The notes under the pieces: model-generated
Seen by the model: only the letters and a program-made list of their open reading frames with translations
Told to the model about the DNA's origin: nothing
The model's database searches: none
Shown here: positions 45,072-56,690 of the stretch, piece after piece
How positions within the stretch are numbered: the stretch's first letter is position 1
Layout: each line of letters opens with the position of its first letter
Assembly: GCA_026874595.1 (NCBI GenBank)
Contig: CM049317.1
Span: 15,859,382-15,923,381, forward strand
Reading direction: 5' to 3'
Length of the DNA: 64,000 nucleotides
From: Sipunculus nudus
Lineage: Eukaryota; Annelida; Sipuncula; Golfingiida; Sipunculidae
Program-made: the position numbers and the translations under genes

Positions 45072-45570
45072 TCGATGCAAGAATAAAGTTGCGTAATCGG
45101 AACATGACAAATAAATAGAACTCGAATTTACAAATTTTAAAGTTGATCTCTACTTTTATAAAATGAAGCTACAGCATTATTTAATATATCATAATAATGG
45201 GAATGTATAAACCTGTCACCTGGGAAATAGCAGTATTGTATTTAATATAATATTAATAATCATATCAATATTCAATATAAAAATATCATTGTTAATAAAG
45301 ATAAATCGGTAATTTAGCAGATACGAGTTACCATGCATATAGCAAAGAAAACAACGTTTAAGGCCATAGCATGTTACACCCAAAATAAATATGCACTTGT
45401 ATGTAGTACTTAGTAACATGTAGTAAGAAACATATTTTATAGATTTAATATGCAAACTTCAATTGAGCCATTTACACGTTCCCATTATCATTAGATAAAT
45501 GAATCTACTGTTAAAGAAGGTAATAGTTTTAAGGCTTTACACGGCATGTCACGCATGCGCATTAACTCAC
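45072..45570. other. MCT intron 3, nothing recognised
   Basis: AT-rich intron without repeats that I could identify. Confidence 0.4.
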
Positions 45571-46308
45571 CGGAACATGCGCCGAAGAAACAGCTGTAAA
45601 CCACCAGTGAATTAAAATCATTGAACAAGAAGATAAAAACACTGACAGCGCCTCCTAGCGTCAATACTGTAGCTGTCATAAAATGGCGGACGGTTTCGTT
45701 CTTATCGCCGATCCAACCGAAGAGAAGCCTACTCGCCACATTAGCGACGCCCATAATGGATACAAGGAGTGCCGCTTTGGTGGGTTCTATTCCAAGAACT
45801 TCGCTGGCTCGGTCAGGCGTGTAGGTATACGGCACGTGGTATCCAAAAGTGAACATTAAGATGGCGAAGCAGAAAATACTGTATGATGGAGTGAGGAAGA
45901 GAGAGAAGTCAAACATCTCTTTAATGACAGCCCAGAATCGCGAACAGCACCCTGGTTTGAACGTGGTATTCTTTCCCCGAATTTTAACGTCAGTGGATTT
46001 GTAATTTTTCTTATTGTTTACGGTATCTTTAATAAGCGAGACTGTTTCTTCATGGTCTCCATTTGAATAAGGAAGCGGCCGGTAGAGGGAGCCACCTATT
46101 GTTCCGATGACCAAGACAATCCCGCTCTCCACTACCAGTGTCCACCGCCATCGTACGACTCTCAGTAGAAATGGAATCAGGGCGCCGAAAACGAGAGTGC
46201 CTACGCCACTTCCGGCCACGGCCAATCCGGTTGCCATGGCGCGTCGTTTGGTGAAGTAATGTTGCACTGGTACCATTGATGTCAGGAACATAAGACCAAA
46301 ACCAAAAC
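45571..46308 (-). CDS. MCT-like gene coding exon 3: helices 4-10 and central loop
   Basis: 738 bp, phase 1-1. After GFGFGLMFLTSMVPVQHYFT comes KRRAMATGLAVAGSGVG (signature 2), GWR-like RWRWTLVVESG, a hydrophilic loop rich in Lys and Asn with CCSRFW, then FGYHVPYTYTPDRA, LVSIMGVANVASRLLFGWIG (N309, R313) and helices 9-10. It carries over half the protein, the usual large exon of SLC16 genes. Donor GTGAGT after TTCCG. Confidence 0.94.
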
Positions 46309-47501
46309 CTGCAAGCATAAAAATATGACATTAAATCAAAGTTTTGTCATCATATTTCCTATGTATTATTAGAGTGTATTCTATCATCAGTTTGAGCATT
46401 TTCCCGATAAACCTACATTAACAGATTAAGCTTTGTTTCGTGATCTGCCTATGCTATATGATATTAATAGATTTTGGCAATGGATCCGGCACATGATCCA
46501 GATCGAGAAACGTCATCAAGGAATATTCACAAATGTGCAGTCATTTATGCACGAATAAATCTTATATTATGGCGCGAATAAGTGAATGGTGGAGGCTTGT
46601 ATTTATTATATTGCAGATTTCTAGTTCGGCCGTCGAAAACGCATACGAAGGCGTCAATTCATTCAGCTAGTAAACTTCAGATGTCTCAGTCGGGCTGCAG
46701 TAGAACTCTGCAGGAAAACACGGCAGCCTGCAATCGTCGGGCATTCGCGGGGAGCCCAACACTGAGCGATTATGCGGAACTGACTTGTAAGTTTATGAAG
46801 ATCAGCCATATTGGAAAGTAACTATAAACATGGGCCGCAACCGATCGATAATAGCAAATAGGCTTCATTGCCTGAGACATTGAAAAAAAGGTCAAGGTCC
46901 AAACTAAATATCAGTGGAAAATCTGACACCTGTTACCATTACTCATTTTTTTATCTGTTATTTTGTTGGTCTAGGATCAACATGAACAAGGAATATAATG
47001 CAGAAATTATTGTATCAAGTTCTATAAGCCTTCCTCCTTACCATGAGGCTTATTTAAGACTTGACGGAAGATGGAATGGAGTTAAGGTGTATGATTTCTC
47101 CTGCGGATAAAATAAAGCATCACAGCAAATAAAATATTAAATCGGTATGTGGTTTACTTAAGACAGGGAAGGTTGCGGGCTACTCAACTTCGCTGGTGCA
47201 TAACTACCTCCATCCCCTTATACAATGGACCCTGGCTACTTACTAAGTTACTTACCTAAGAGCCAGCTACGCTACATGGATAAGTATTTCTATGTTCCAC
47301 TCTGCCCCCAAGCCTACATTATCATCCGGGCATTAATGTGTAAGTCCATTTATAGTGTATGAGGGTAAATAGAATATCCTACAAAGGCAAGCATGTATTG
47401 AAAATGGTTACTGTATATATAACTGCAATATCCAATCTGATTTGATTCATTCTCGCGAACGCACACATGTACGCACACAAGTACACATTTACTTTTCTCA
47501 C
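46309..47501. other. MCT intron 2
   Basis: 46480-46600 resembles 28850-29060 (dispersed repeat). Otherwise nothing supported. Confidence 0.4.
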
Positions 47502-47645
47502 CTGTTAGTACTCCGTAAGTAAAGTACAGCAAATAAATGGTCGGGGCAAAGGCGCTGGATCCAAATCCGATAGCACTGATGACAGCACCACTGATACTGA
47601 CGGCGCGCCAACCAAACCTCTTCAAAAGCGGGCTGCCCACAATAC
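47502..47645 (-). CDS. MCT-like gene coding exon 2: helices 3-4
   Basis: 144 bp, phase 1 to phase 1. Encodes GIVGSPLLKRFGWRAVSISG then AVISAIGFGSSAFAPTIYLL and YFTYGVLTG. The L-x-x-R-F-G-x-R-x-V loop is the MFS/MCT 2-3 loop. Acceptor TTATTCCTTGCAG, donor GTGAGA. Confidence 0.93.
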
Positions 47646-48796
47646 CTGCAAGGAATAAAATGGTAAAGTATTTAAGTGTCGACTTTTTAAAATACCAGAC
47701 ACATCAATCATACGATTTATACATGTTTAAAATAGAATTTCAATTGTAACCACAATATATCAGCCAAATCACAGACTCGAGCGCAAATTTAATGACTAAT
47801 CTAAGCACATGCACAATTTAAAGAATTCCTGCAAGTAGTTTCTGATTTAAACGGTTTAATTTATTAATAATCACCAGTGATTGGTAAACGTTTAATTGCA
47901 GAAAGTGGCGCCACCAGTCCTATGTCCGAGATAAAGCTGTACAAGATCTTTAATCATGTGAAACCTTAGGTCAACCATCAACTCCTGCGATAAGTAGTTT
48001 TCGACCAAATTAACACATGAAAGGACACCGCAAAAACGATTTTATCAATCTTGTGTGTAAGTTCCAAGAAGTACGGCTATTCAAAATTGTAGGTAAATAT
48101 ATCTAACTCTCTTGAGATATATGAAACTGCGGAAATATGGATTTGTGGGCGTTTATTAATCATTCTAGTTTCAATTTAATAGTCGGTATTGTTATTGTAA
48201 CATCATCTTGGTATACTCCATTGTAAACCTGATTTGTTATAGCATATATTACATAAAGCAAGTATACGACTTTCCATATAAATACTTTTCCATCACAGAA
48301 ACATTTATGATTTACGTTAACCATATTTATTTTCAAAATGCTTCGAAACACATAATTTCAAATTCAAAATGGGGGACATCTGGGTCGACAAGAAACCCTC
48401 CCGAAATAGCGCGGGGTACCAGTCTAACAAGTGGTGTTGTATTTTCCCAGACAGACACGCGATGGCGCTAACAGTGACTGACCGTGTGGCAGCATGCGAG
48501 GCGCCGCGGTAATGGTATGGCAGGAATTCTGATGTCACATCGTGCTGGAAATGACAATATCTGAGTTCTAAACCGAGCTTAAAAATGATCCAAGTATAAA
48601 ATTGATGAAGGTCTTGTTCATGAAGCCATCGATTAGCTCCCTCTTCTATGTACATCAATCGATAAAACTTCCAGGTGTGGCAGAATTTCGCGCATGCGCA
48701 CTTAAGATGGTGTGACAGGAAGGCCGACCATTTATTTTACATTTCGAATTTCAGTTGTTATAAAAAGAATACAGTAGTCATAGTGCTGCCACTTAC
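47646..48796. other. MCT intron 1 with a MULE-MITE end fragment
   Basis: 48406-48426 (AATAGCGCGGGGTACCAGTCT) is the right end of the 94-bp MITE family at 1363-1456; no left end is nearby. Confidence 0.55.
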
Positions 48797-49010
48797 CGGT
48801 GAAATATAGCAACGCTGGCTGTATGGATCCGATCCATGCAGTGCCGGATCGGCTGGCTTGAAAGTACTCCAGCAGATCCACGTACAAAATACCGAAAGTG
48901 TATGTGAGGCCAACGGTCAAACCTTGTAGCATAAAAGAACTAAACACAATAACCCAACCCCACCCTCCGTCTGGGGCGTTTGGGTTCGCAGGGACCGCGG
49001 TTCCAGCCAT
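48797..49010 (-). CDS. MCT-like gene coding exon 1: start, helices 1-2
   Basis: ATG at 49010-49008. 71 codons plus one base. Residues NAPDGGWGWVIVFSSFMLQG open helix 1 with the SLC16 signature; YTFGILYVDLLEYF and SRSGTAWIGSIQPALLYFTG follow (helix 2). The start is chosen because it is the only Met before the signature and lies 17 bases after an acceptor. Donor GTAAGT; the last base begins a Gly codon. Confidence 0.93.
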
Positions 49011-49027
49011 TGACTCTGCTTACAGAT
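49011..49027 (-). other. MCT-like gene 5' UTR segment after a splice acceptor
   Basis: On the minus strand a run of T followed by CAG (49040-49028) precedes ATCTGTAAGCAGAGTCA and the ATG, so a non-coding exon upstream is implied. Confidence 0.65.
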
Positions 49028-49044
49028 CTGAAAAAAAAAAAACA

Positions 49045-49174
49045 TACAAGAAATGCCGAGCGGCTGAAGCTCAAAATTAGTAAGTGTCTACTGAAAATGA
49101 AAATAAACATTTTTGATGCGGGGGAATAAAACTTACGCGCGCGGTGCCTGAGAACCATATCAATTTTTTAGGCC
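49045..49174 (-). mobile_element. Truncated copy of the TTA MITE abutting the MCT start exon
   Basis: Read on the minus strand from 49174: GGCCTAAAAAATTGATATGG, TTCTCAGGCACCGCG, CCCCCGCATCAAAAATGTTT, ATTTTGAGCTTCAGCCGCTC, matching the first ~140 bases of 12838-13174. Its terminus GGCC is followed outward by TTA as in the intact copy. Similarity fades just before the T-run and CAG of the MCT acceptor (49040-49028). Confidence 0.75.
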
Positions 49175-50470
49175 TTATCAGTTTATCACCACTCATTTTC
49201 ACTTTATCTATACCCATCAAACATATCGGTCTGGAAAATATTCCCTCTTATAAATATATTTTCCGGTGGGCACCTATTCTTTAATCGCAACGGACTCTGG
49301 TTACCATTAATGAGTGAGAATAATTAGGACTATATGATGACCAATGATACTAGTGTTTTAATGAAGAATGTAGACCTTTATAGACTTGTTTACCCTTCGG
49401 CGCCGGGACATACAAGTTCTTGTTTTTTGTAACAATTGAATTAACCATGAACTCTATGTGACCTTAATTGCATATTCATTCGATGAATAATAATGAGCAG
49501 TTGCGAGCGACTGATCACCTAACAAACAAAAGATTTGCATAAATTGTGTCCCGATTCTCGTTTTATTGGTACCAGTGGAAGCGGAACGCAAAGAAATGTT
49601 TAAGAAGTTATATCTAATGAGTTTTTGAGCGGATAACGGCATATTTTCAGTAAATAGGCACTAACAGTAAGATACACTAGTTTGATTAATGATAAGATAG
49701 GCTAAAACGACAGTTGAGGGTGAGGTCTTCCAATCGTAATCATATCGCTCCTCCCCGTCCGCATCCCTCCAATTTGTTACAACTGTGTGTGCTATGTCGG
49801 GATTTTTTTTAACAAAAGAGACAATATAAAAACTGCTAGGCCAAACGTTGCAGCAGCTATTCAGCAGACTGCTGAGTTAATAATGATGTTTTACCTTGCA
49901 CTGAATTCGTATGAGACAAATAATCATAAATATGACCAGACCCTTCACAATGATAACGATATATTCATCACTGGAGAACAGAGATAAAGCAATTTCAGCT
50001 GATGATGTCAGTCAATGCGTCGTCATACGAAAATTCTTTGTGGCGCCTTTGCGACGTCACTGTTGTCCATCTCTTGCAACCACAGACTTGGAAAGACTTC
50101 TTTGTAGGAGCGTTTTGGGGGATCAGTAGGTCAAGGGGTCGGAGTACATGGCTGAGCATTGGTATGGTAATTCGTTGTGAAAGATATTGTGTGCAGGTGA
50201 CATCGCAACGGACAGAGGCTTTCAGTGTCCATGAGAGAGTTTCCTTGTAACACTTGACAAATTTGTGTCCACTCACTGTCGAGGTTATTGATTGGAGCAA
50301 TTGCGCTAATTAACATTGTCATGATCTAGTGACACATGACTGTATATGACAACCATTCTACATCAAAGTTTGTGTAAATACATGCATTGTTGATTGCCGG
50401 CACAAATGATAACTTAATAACCTGAGATCTTTATGATGTTTATGTGTATATGTTGAATGCGTTTGTGAGG
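49175..50470. other. Upstream flank of the MCT start exon, no feature
   Basis: Must be intron or promoter region of the MCT gene. No non-coding exon or core promoter could be chosen with confidence. Confidence 0.4.
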
Positions 50471-50784
50471 AATGTAGACCAGATGGCCGAAAACCCGAAT
50501 GCCGAAACAAATTTTCACATACCCAAAATGCCGGAGCCCATCCTGCCGAAAAAGAAAATAAATAATAGGGAATAATGTGATTAATGCGCAGTAAAGTGAT
50601 AAGTACGTTGTCTGTTAAGGTACTTGCTCAAAATTTGATTCCATCCTCTAATATTTTCAAATAATTAACGGTAATTTATTCGGCATGTCGGCAGCTGCAC
50701 TACAATAATATCGGCATGAAAACCCGGTCCCGCTAAATGTCCATAGCTTTATTAAACCCTCATTTTGCAGGTATAGTCAGACTA

Positions 50785-51290
50785 ACTGATTTTCATGAAG
50801 AAAGTTATATCTTGTGTCACATTTATTCTTCTTTATGAACTTTTTTTTTAATTTACACATCGGTCAACTGCATATTAGCCAAGATGGCAGCGGTAGCGTG
50901 GGAAACTTACGGGAGCGTGGCGACACTCGGAAATCTGCAAGGAAACCCGCCTGACGACACTGGACCCGTAATCCTTCGTGGAAATAGCAAGGAAACCTCT
51001 AACATATCGTCCATTTACCATCCTTTTTTTCATGTAAACTGATTTTCATGAAGAAAGTTATATCTTGTGTCACATTTATTCTTCTTTATGAACTTTTTTA
51101 AAATTTACACATCGTTCAACTGCATATTAGCCAAGATGGCAGCGGTAGCGTGGGGAACTTACGGGAGCGTGGCGACACTCGGAAATCTGCAAGGAAACCC
51201 GCCTGACGACACTGGACCCGTAATCCCTCGTGGAAATATCAAGGAAACCTCTAACATATCGTCCATTTACCATCCTTTTTTTCATGTAAA
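50785..51290 (+). repeat. 253-bp tandem duplication in the left arm
   Basis: Copies 50785-51037 and 51038-51290 are almost identical (ACTGATTTTCATGAAGAAAG start; AAGATGGCAGCGGTAGCGTG inside). The right arm has a single copy at about 53580-53800 inverted. Confidence 0.9.
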
Positions 51291-51934
51291 CTTTCTTTTC
51301 TTAGTGACATTCACCTTTTTCTCTCACATGTTGTCTTTTTTACCATTACCATGTTAATCAATGACACGCCTCAAAAACTATAGTTCATAGTATTGGAGGC
51401 AGAAAACTACCAGTGATAATTCTGGATCGTGATCGATATTTTTAAGGAATTCTATCAGAAAATATTTTTATAAATAAAAACGGTTGGAGAATTTCATAAA
51501 AATATACTTGTGTAATAAAACCAGAAACTGAGAAGTCTAACAAGATAACTTCAAAGAGAGCGAACTCCTGTTTGTTTTACTAATAAGCATTCTTATTATG
51601 GGGCACGTTACCGGTTGTTTTATATTGTTGTAATAACTAAATCTGGCGTTTGATTAGAGTGATGAAGTAGGTCACAGTTAATTGAGTACGGGTATATAAA
51701 AATCGTATACGTATTCTGCAGTGAATAATAAATTTAATATCAGATTTAGTATGTTTATAGATGCATAATTTGGGAAATGTGTGTGTTTGTTATATAATTA
51801 CTCCGCAAGCACTATATGGAGTATTTACTGCATGAATGATTTTATTATCAATATAAATTCAACCATGCACAATGAAAAACGGATTATTTTATCTTAAATG
51901 TTCGTTTAATCGCAAAAATCTCTCTCCCTCTCTC

Positions 51935-51944
51935 TATCTCTTAA

Positions 51945-52008
<64 letters not shown>

Positions 52009-52040
52009 TCCTTTATCCATATAAGATCTCTCTCTTCCTC

Positions 52041-52093
<53 letters not shown>

Positions 52094-52095
52094 CA
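51935..52095. repeat. (CT)n and (TA)n compound microsatellites
   Basis: CT runs at 51947-51978 and 52044-52071, each followed by a TA run; another CT-rich run at 52325-52362. Confidence 0.95.
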
Positions 52096-54118
52096 TATAT
52101 GAGAGTTAGGTCCTGGTTGTAAAATCAAGTTTTATGACTAAAAGATAAATTGTAAAATTAAGTTAGGTTCGATGACTGAGTACTAAAAACTACCGGAGAT
52201 CGATTATTGACCGTTTTCTTCATGTACCACCTGTATCATGTTCCTTCAGTCATGTTATGCATACACCAGTGTTTGTGACTGATAATATGAAAAATATGGC
52301 TTGTCGATCAATATTCTCGAGTGCCTCTCTCTTATTTTCTCTCTTTCTGTCTCTTTCTCTCTCTCGTTCTTACAAAATATTTTGGTTTTTCGATTGTATG
52401 TACATTATAATAAAAATCATAGCTCTATGTTTGATAACGATGCACAGGCTTCTTGAGTATATATATATAACATGTATATAATGTGAATAATGGTGTTATA
52501 TTGATATGACTTGTGTGTGCATTCGTGCAGAATTAAGTGTAACAAAGTTATATTTGTAAAACATATATAGGCCTATTATAAATTTTATGTGAACATATAA
52601 AATGGTATACATTAACTTAGGAACGGCGATTTTTTTAACATTTCATAAAAAAAGTATATCTTAAATACGAAGGGCGTTAATATAAATTTCTCTTTGAATC
52701 TAAAAAAAACCCTGTTATTTGTTAATAAACATGCAAATTATAAGTTAACGATGTATATAGTGCACTTGTACGTGCGTGTTTGTGTATACGGATATTTGTG
52801 ACTCGTTTGTAATATGGCTCTATTTCCATCATTATAGAATATTCATATAGTTCATACTTCACATTTTATTTCTAATCAGACGGTTTGTTCTTCCATTATT
52901 TTCAACAGGAATAAATGATAAACAATTTGCATTCATATTCGATGTTGACATCATATTTGATGTTCTTTCCTTTATCAGTGCAATATTAGCATAACTCGTT
53001 GATACAAAAGTAAATTACGACATTAAAATATCACAGATAACAAAAAAAAATAGATTAAATCAGATTCAATTTAAAGTATTTATGAAAACTTATAGAAATC
53101 TAATGTATTAATTGATTATTCACTGGAGAAAATGTGATTTTTATATGCCTCTACTCAATTAGCTATGACCAACTACATCACTCCAATCAAAAGCCGCACA
53201 TGATTATTACAACAATACACGTACAGGCCCCCATAATTGACACGCTAAAAAGCAAAACTCGACTTCGCTCTCTTCAAAGTAAATTTTGTTAGACCCATAT
53301 AGGTCTGGTTCTTTTGAAATTCTCCCATTGAAATTTTAACTTTAAAGAATTTTTGATTTATGGAAATAAAATTCCGTTCAAATATTAGAAAGACCCGAGC
53401 TTCTCCAAATTTTCTTAAATGTTTTCGTCATATTTTCAAAGCAATACGGACGATATCGGTTTTACTGTTGGCTATAGTTAATTATACAAATAATTATGCA
53501 TATTAATCAAAGCGTATTGTAAGATAGACTGAAATATTTAATTTTCCAAATCAAGGGGAAGGTCTTTGCAACCGTCTAAAACCCTCGGGGGTTTCCTTGT
53601 TTTTTCCACTATAGGGATTACGGGTCCACAGTCGTAAGGCGGGTTTCCTTGCCGATTTCCAAGTGTCGCCATGCTCCCGTGAGTTCCCCATGCGACCGCC
53701 GCCATCTTGACTAATATGCATTTGAACCATGTGAAAATTAAAAAAAAAGTCATAAAGAAGCATAAGATATAACTTTCTTCATGAAAATCAGTGAGTCTGA
53801 CTATACCTGCAAAATGAGGGTCTAATAAAGCCAAGGACATTTAGCGGGACCGGGTTGTCATGTTAATATTATAGTAGTGCTGCTGCCGACATGCCGAAAA
53901 AATTACCATTAATTATTTGAAAATATTAGAGGATGGTATCAAATTTTGCTCAAGTTCCTTAACAGACAACGTACTCATCACTTTACTGCGATTAATCACA
54001 TTATTTCCTATTGTTTATTTTCTTTCACGGCAAGATGGGCTTCGGCATTTTTTGGGTTCGGAACACTGGGTTTCGGCATTCTGGGTTTCGGCCATCTGGT
54101 CGACTACCGTTTGTGAGG

Positions 54119-54654
54119 CACCCTCTCATATGAAACATCAACACATATTACCCGACTGCGTTACAAAGCACGCCTGCACGAGCACGATCCGGCTCATAAT
54201 CCTATTAACGAACCCACTCAGCCTTAATTTGAACCGAAACCATTTAAGCAGGCCCTCGCGACAAGGCATTTGTGCCCACGCATGGATATCAGTTTTAAGC
54301 CCGGCCTATATTTTTGCAATTTTGTTACGGCTCATGCAACCACTTATCACAGCATGAAGATCTGCCAGTTTTCTTTACAGCCGATAAGTTTTAGTTCTTG
54401 ATAAGGGATGTGGCAACAAGTGTGACAGGCAGACTACCGTGATAGATGATGGTCAGGAATGCATCCACTTAACTGATCACAATCCGATGGATTATTCTTC
54501 TATCGCCGTGTCCCCAGAACAAAAATATCGACCTTTTAATGTATTTTCTTGGTGGAGGCAACCCCCTCCATTATTACCCAAAGCTTGGGTAGGGGCCGAC
54601 CGTGAAAAATCTCACCACATCGACTGAGATTCGAACTCCCGGTAGTGAGCGCTG
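54119..54654. other. Unassigned stretch
   Basis: A 146-residue ORF spanning into the element end (53917-54357) and a 62-residue ORF at 54439 have no recognisable domain. Confidence 0.4.
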
Positions 54655-56690
54655 TTCTCTACACAACGGATGATGGTAATATCGACTGCTGGCTGCTTTT
54701 ATTTACAGCCCCGCAGTAGTCGCCACTCACCTCTATATGCTGTGTCAATAGTCATCATACACCTCAATGTGCTTTGTCAGTGGTCGACACTTACCTTAAT
54801 TTGTTGGGTCGGTATTCCCCATACATCTTTATATGGAGTGTCAATAGTCATCACTCACATCAATTTTTGTCAGTAGTCTTCACACACCTTAATGTGCTGT
54901 GTCAGTAGTCAACACATCCTTTAATCTGCTGTGTCAGTAAACACCACGCGCCTTAATAAATGTGCTTTGTAGTCTCCACTCTCTATACACCTCGCTGGGC
55001 TTTACTAGTAGTCACCATACATCTTAATATGATATGTTGTTACGGAACCTTATAACAACAGATCACGTAGTCGTGACGAGCATAAATTTTGTTATGGAGA
55101 TAAAAAATATCAGATTCTGCAACACTAGGCAGTGTGAAATGTCTAGGGGAATGAATAAAGAAGGCAGTAGTTCTTTGTTAACAAATAATTATAATTTATT
55201 CTTAAAAAAACAACCCTAACATTACAATACACTAATCAATACAATTACACAGTATAACAACAGTATAATAGTAAATCAATACAATTACACAATAACATAA
55301 AGAAAGTGTACAGTACCATAGTGTCTGGATCCTCTGCTTTTCTGGATACCACCACTTTTACAGCTCAATAAATCCTTTAAAACATAATCTTGATGAACGG
55401 TTCACATGAATCTTCTCAGAGAACAATTGTCCAATTCAGTCCCGAAATCAATCTGTTGTAATCGAAAAGTGAAGTTCTGGCTATATTCCAAAGGCAAACT
55501 GAAGACTAAATAAAATCCGTTACAAAAAAGGTACACAAACCGACTCAAACTCTTCAGTGTCCGCTGGAATTTTTTTTCTCTCTCCTCCCTCGGCTCTAAA
55601 CACAGCCCCTATTTAACTTTTTATCCGAAAATTCTAGAAATGGTAAACTCCGTAGAACAATAAACACGTTACAGGAACACACTTGAAATATCTAGAACAA
55701 AGAACGCTGTGTTTCTACATGTCAGACCCTACGCGTGGGCCGGGCCAACTCGCACGTCTCCCATGGCAACGTACTATGCTTGCGCTACAAAGACACATGC
55801 AAGACTCCTGCGCACAATAAAAGAGACACCTGTAACAATGTCAATAGTCACAACTAACTTTAAATGATTACGCCAGTAGTCACCATACACATCAGTGTGC
55901 TTTGTCAGTAATCACAATACCTCTTAATATGGTGTGTCAGTAGTCACAGCTAACCTTAAATTATTACGCGAGTAGTCACCATACCTCTCAATGTGTTTTG
56001 TCAGTAGTCATCACTCCCTATAAAGTGCAATGTAAGTAGTCACCATTTACCGTAAGATGTTATTTCAGTAGTCACCATTCACCTTAAAATGTGTCAGAAG
56101 TCATCATTCATTTTAAAATGTGTCAGTAGTCTTCATTCACCTTAAAATGTGTCAGTAGTCACCATTCGCCTTAAATGTGTCAGTAGTCATCAATCACCTT
56201 AAAATGTGTCAGTAGTCACCATTCATCTTAAAAAATGTCAGTAGTCACCATTCACCTAAATGTGTTGTCACTATTCAGCATTAATCCTAAGGTGCTGGCA
56301 ATATTAATTATTTATCCTAATGTATTGTCAGTAATTATTATTTATCCTAATGTGCTGTCAGTAAAACATATTATTCATAATGCACTGTCACAAATCAGTA
56401 TTAACTCTAATGTACTGTCAGTTATTAGCATTAATCCTAACGTGATGTTAATATCTATCATTTATCCTAATGTGCAGTCAGTAACAAGTATTGTTCCTAA
56501 AGTTCTGTCACAAAACAGCATTAATCTTAATGTGTTGTCGGAAATCAGCATTAACCCCTTACTGTTGTGTCAGTAAATAGCCACCACACAGTTTAATGTG
56601 CTATATCAGTAGCCACTGTACACCTTAATGTGCTGTGCCAGTAGTCACAACTCACCTTTATGTGTCTTCTCAGTATGATGGGTTTTATTT
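54655..56690 (+). repeat. Degenerate ~40-45 bp minisatellite, split by a solo LTR
   Basis: Units of the type TGTGCTGTGTCAGTAGTCAC followed by CA(T/C)(A/T)CACCTTAA. Runs 54690-55037 and 55838-56690; it reappears at 61975-62290. Confidence 0.88.
55038..55837 (-). mobile_element. Solo LTR, 800 bp, same family as 27511-28331
   Basis: On the minus strand it begins TGTTACAGGTGTCTC and ends GGTTCCGTAACA. Shared blocks include CTACGCGTGGGC/CCCACGCGTAGG, CCAGCGGACACTGAAG, TCTGAGAAGATTCATGTGAA and TTTGTTAACAAAGAAC-type sequence. ATGT flanks it on both sides (55034-55037, 55838-55841), a 4-bp target duplication inside the minisatellite. Confidence 0.85.

Larger units (their letters stand above)
42644..49027 (-). 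other. MCT-like gene overview: complete five-coding-exon SLC16-family transporter
   Basis: Exons 49010-48797, 47645-47502, 46308-45571, 45021-44896 and 42843-42644 splice to 473 codons plus stop. Twelve helices in two halves with a large cytoplasmic loop (about residues 195-253) are as expected for monocarboxylate transporters. Signature 1 DGGWGW is at residues 14-19 and signature 2 (HYFTKRRAMATGLAVAGSG) at 136-154. The helix-8 Asp-x-x-x-Arg pair that classical proton/lactate MCTs need appears as N309 ... R313, and the helix-1 lysine of MCT1 is not evident. A role other than proton-lactate symport is therefore inferred (orphan MCT9/12/14-type). It converges on the SVOP-like gene; the first, non-coding exon and promoter were not found. 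Confidence 0.93.
50471..54108. mobile_element. 3.64-kb long-TIR element, MULE/foldback type
   Basis: Outer ends GACCAGATGGCCGAAAACCC (from 50477) and its inverse ending at 54101. The inverted arms extend inward to about 51740 and 53130, roughly 1 kb each, sharing for example CTCAAAATTTGAT, TCCTCTAATATTTTCAAATA, CATTTTGCAGGTATAGTCAG, AAGATGGC(A/G)GCGGT and, deep inside, GATTAGAGTGATGAAGTAGG. A perfect 10-bp direct repeat GTTTGTGAGG lies at 50461-50470 and 54109-54118. The 1.4-kb centre is microsatellite-rich and non-coding. Long arms with a 9-11 bp duplication suggest a non-autonomous Mutator-like element. Confidence 0.82.

Noticed and set aside
46050-46331. 93-residue minus-strand ORF overlapping the MCT gene
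   Set aside because: Alternative-frame shadow of MCT exon 3.
53538-53840. 100-residue ORF with MAAVAWGT, also seen at 51067-51357
   Set aside because: Both are the same inverted-arm sequence of the 50.5-54.1 kb element; no support for coding beyond repeat identity.
54655-56690. CRISPR-like array of ~40-bp units
   Set aside because: Units are degenerate throughout with no constant repeat/variable spacer structure, and the genome is eukaryotic.
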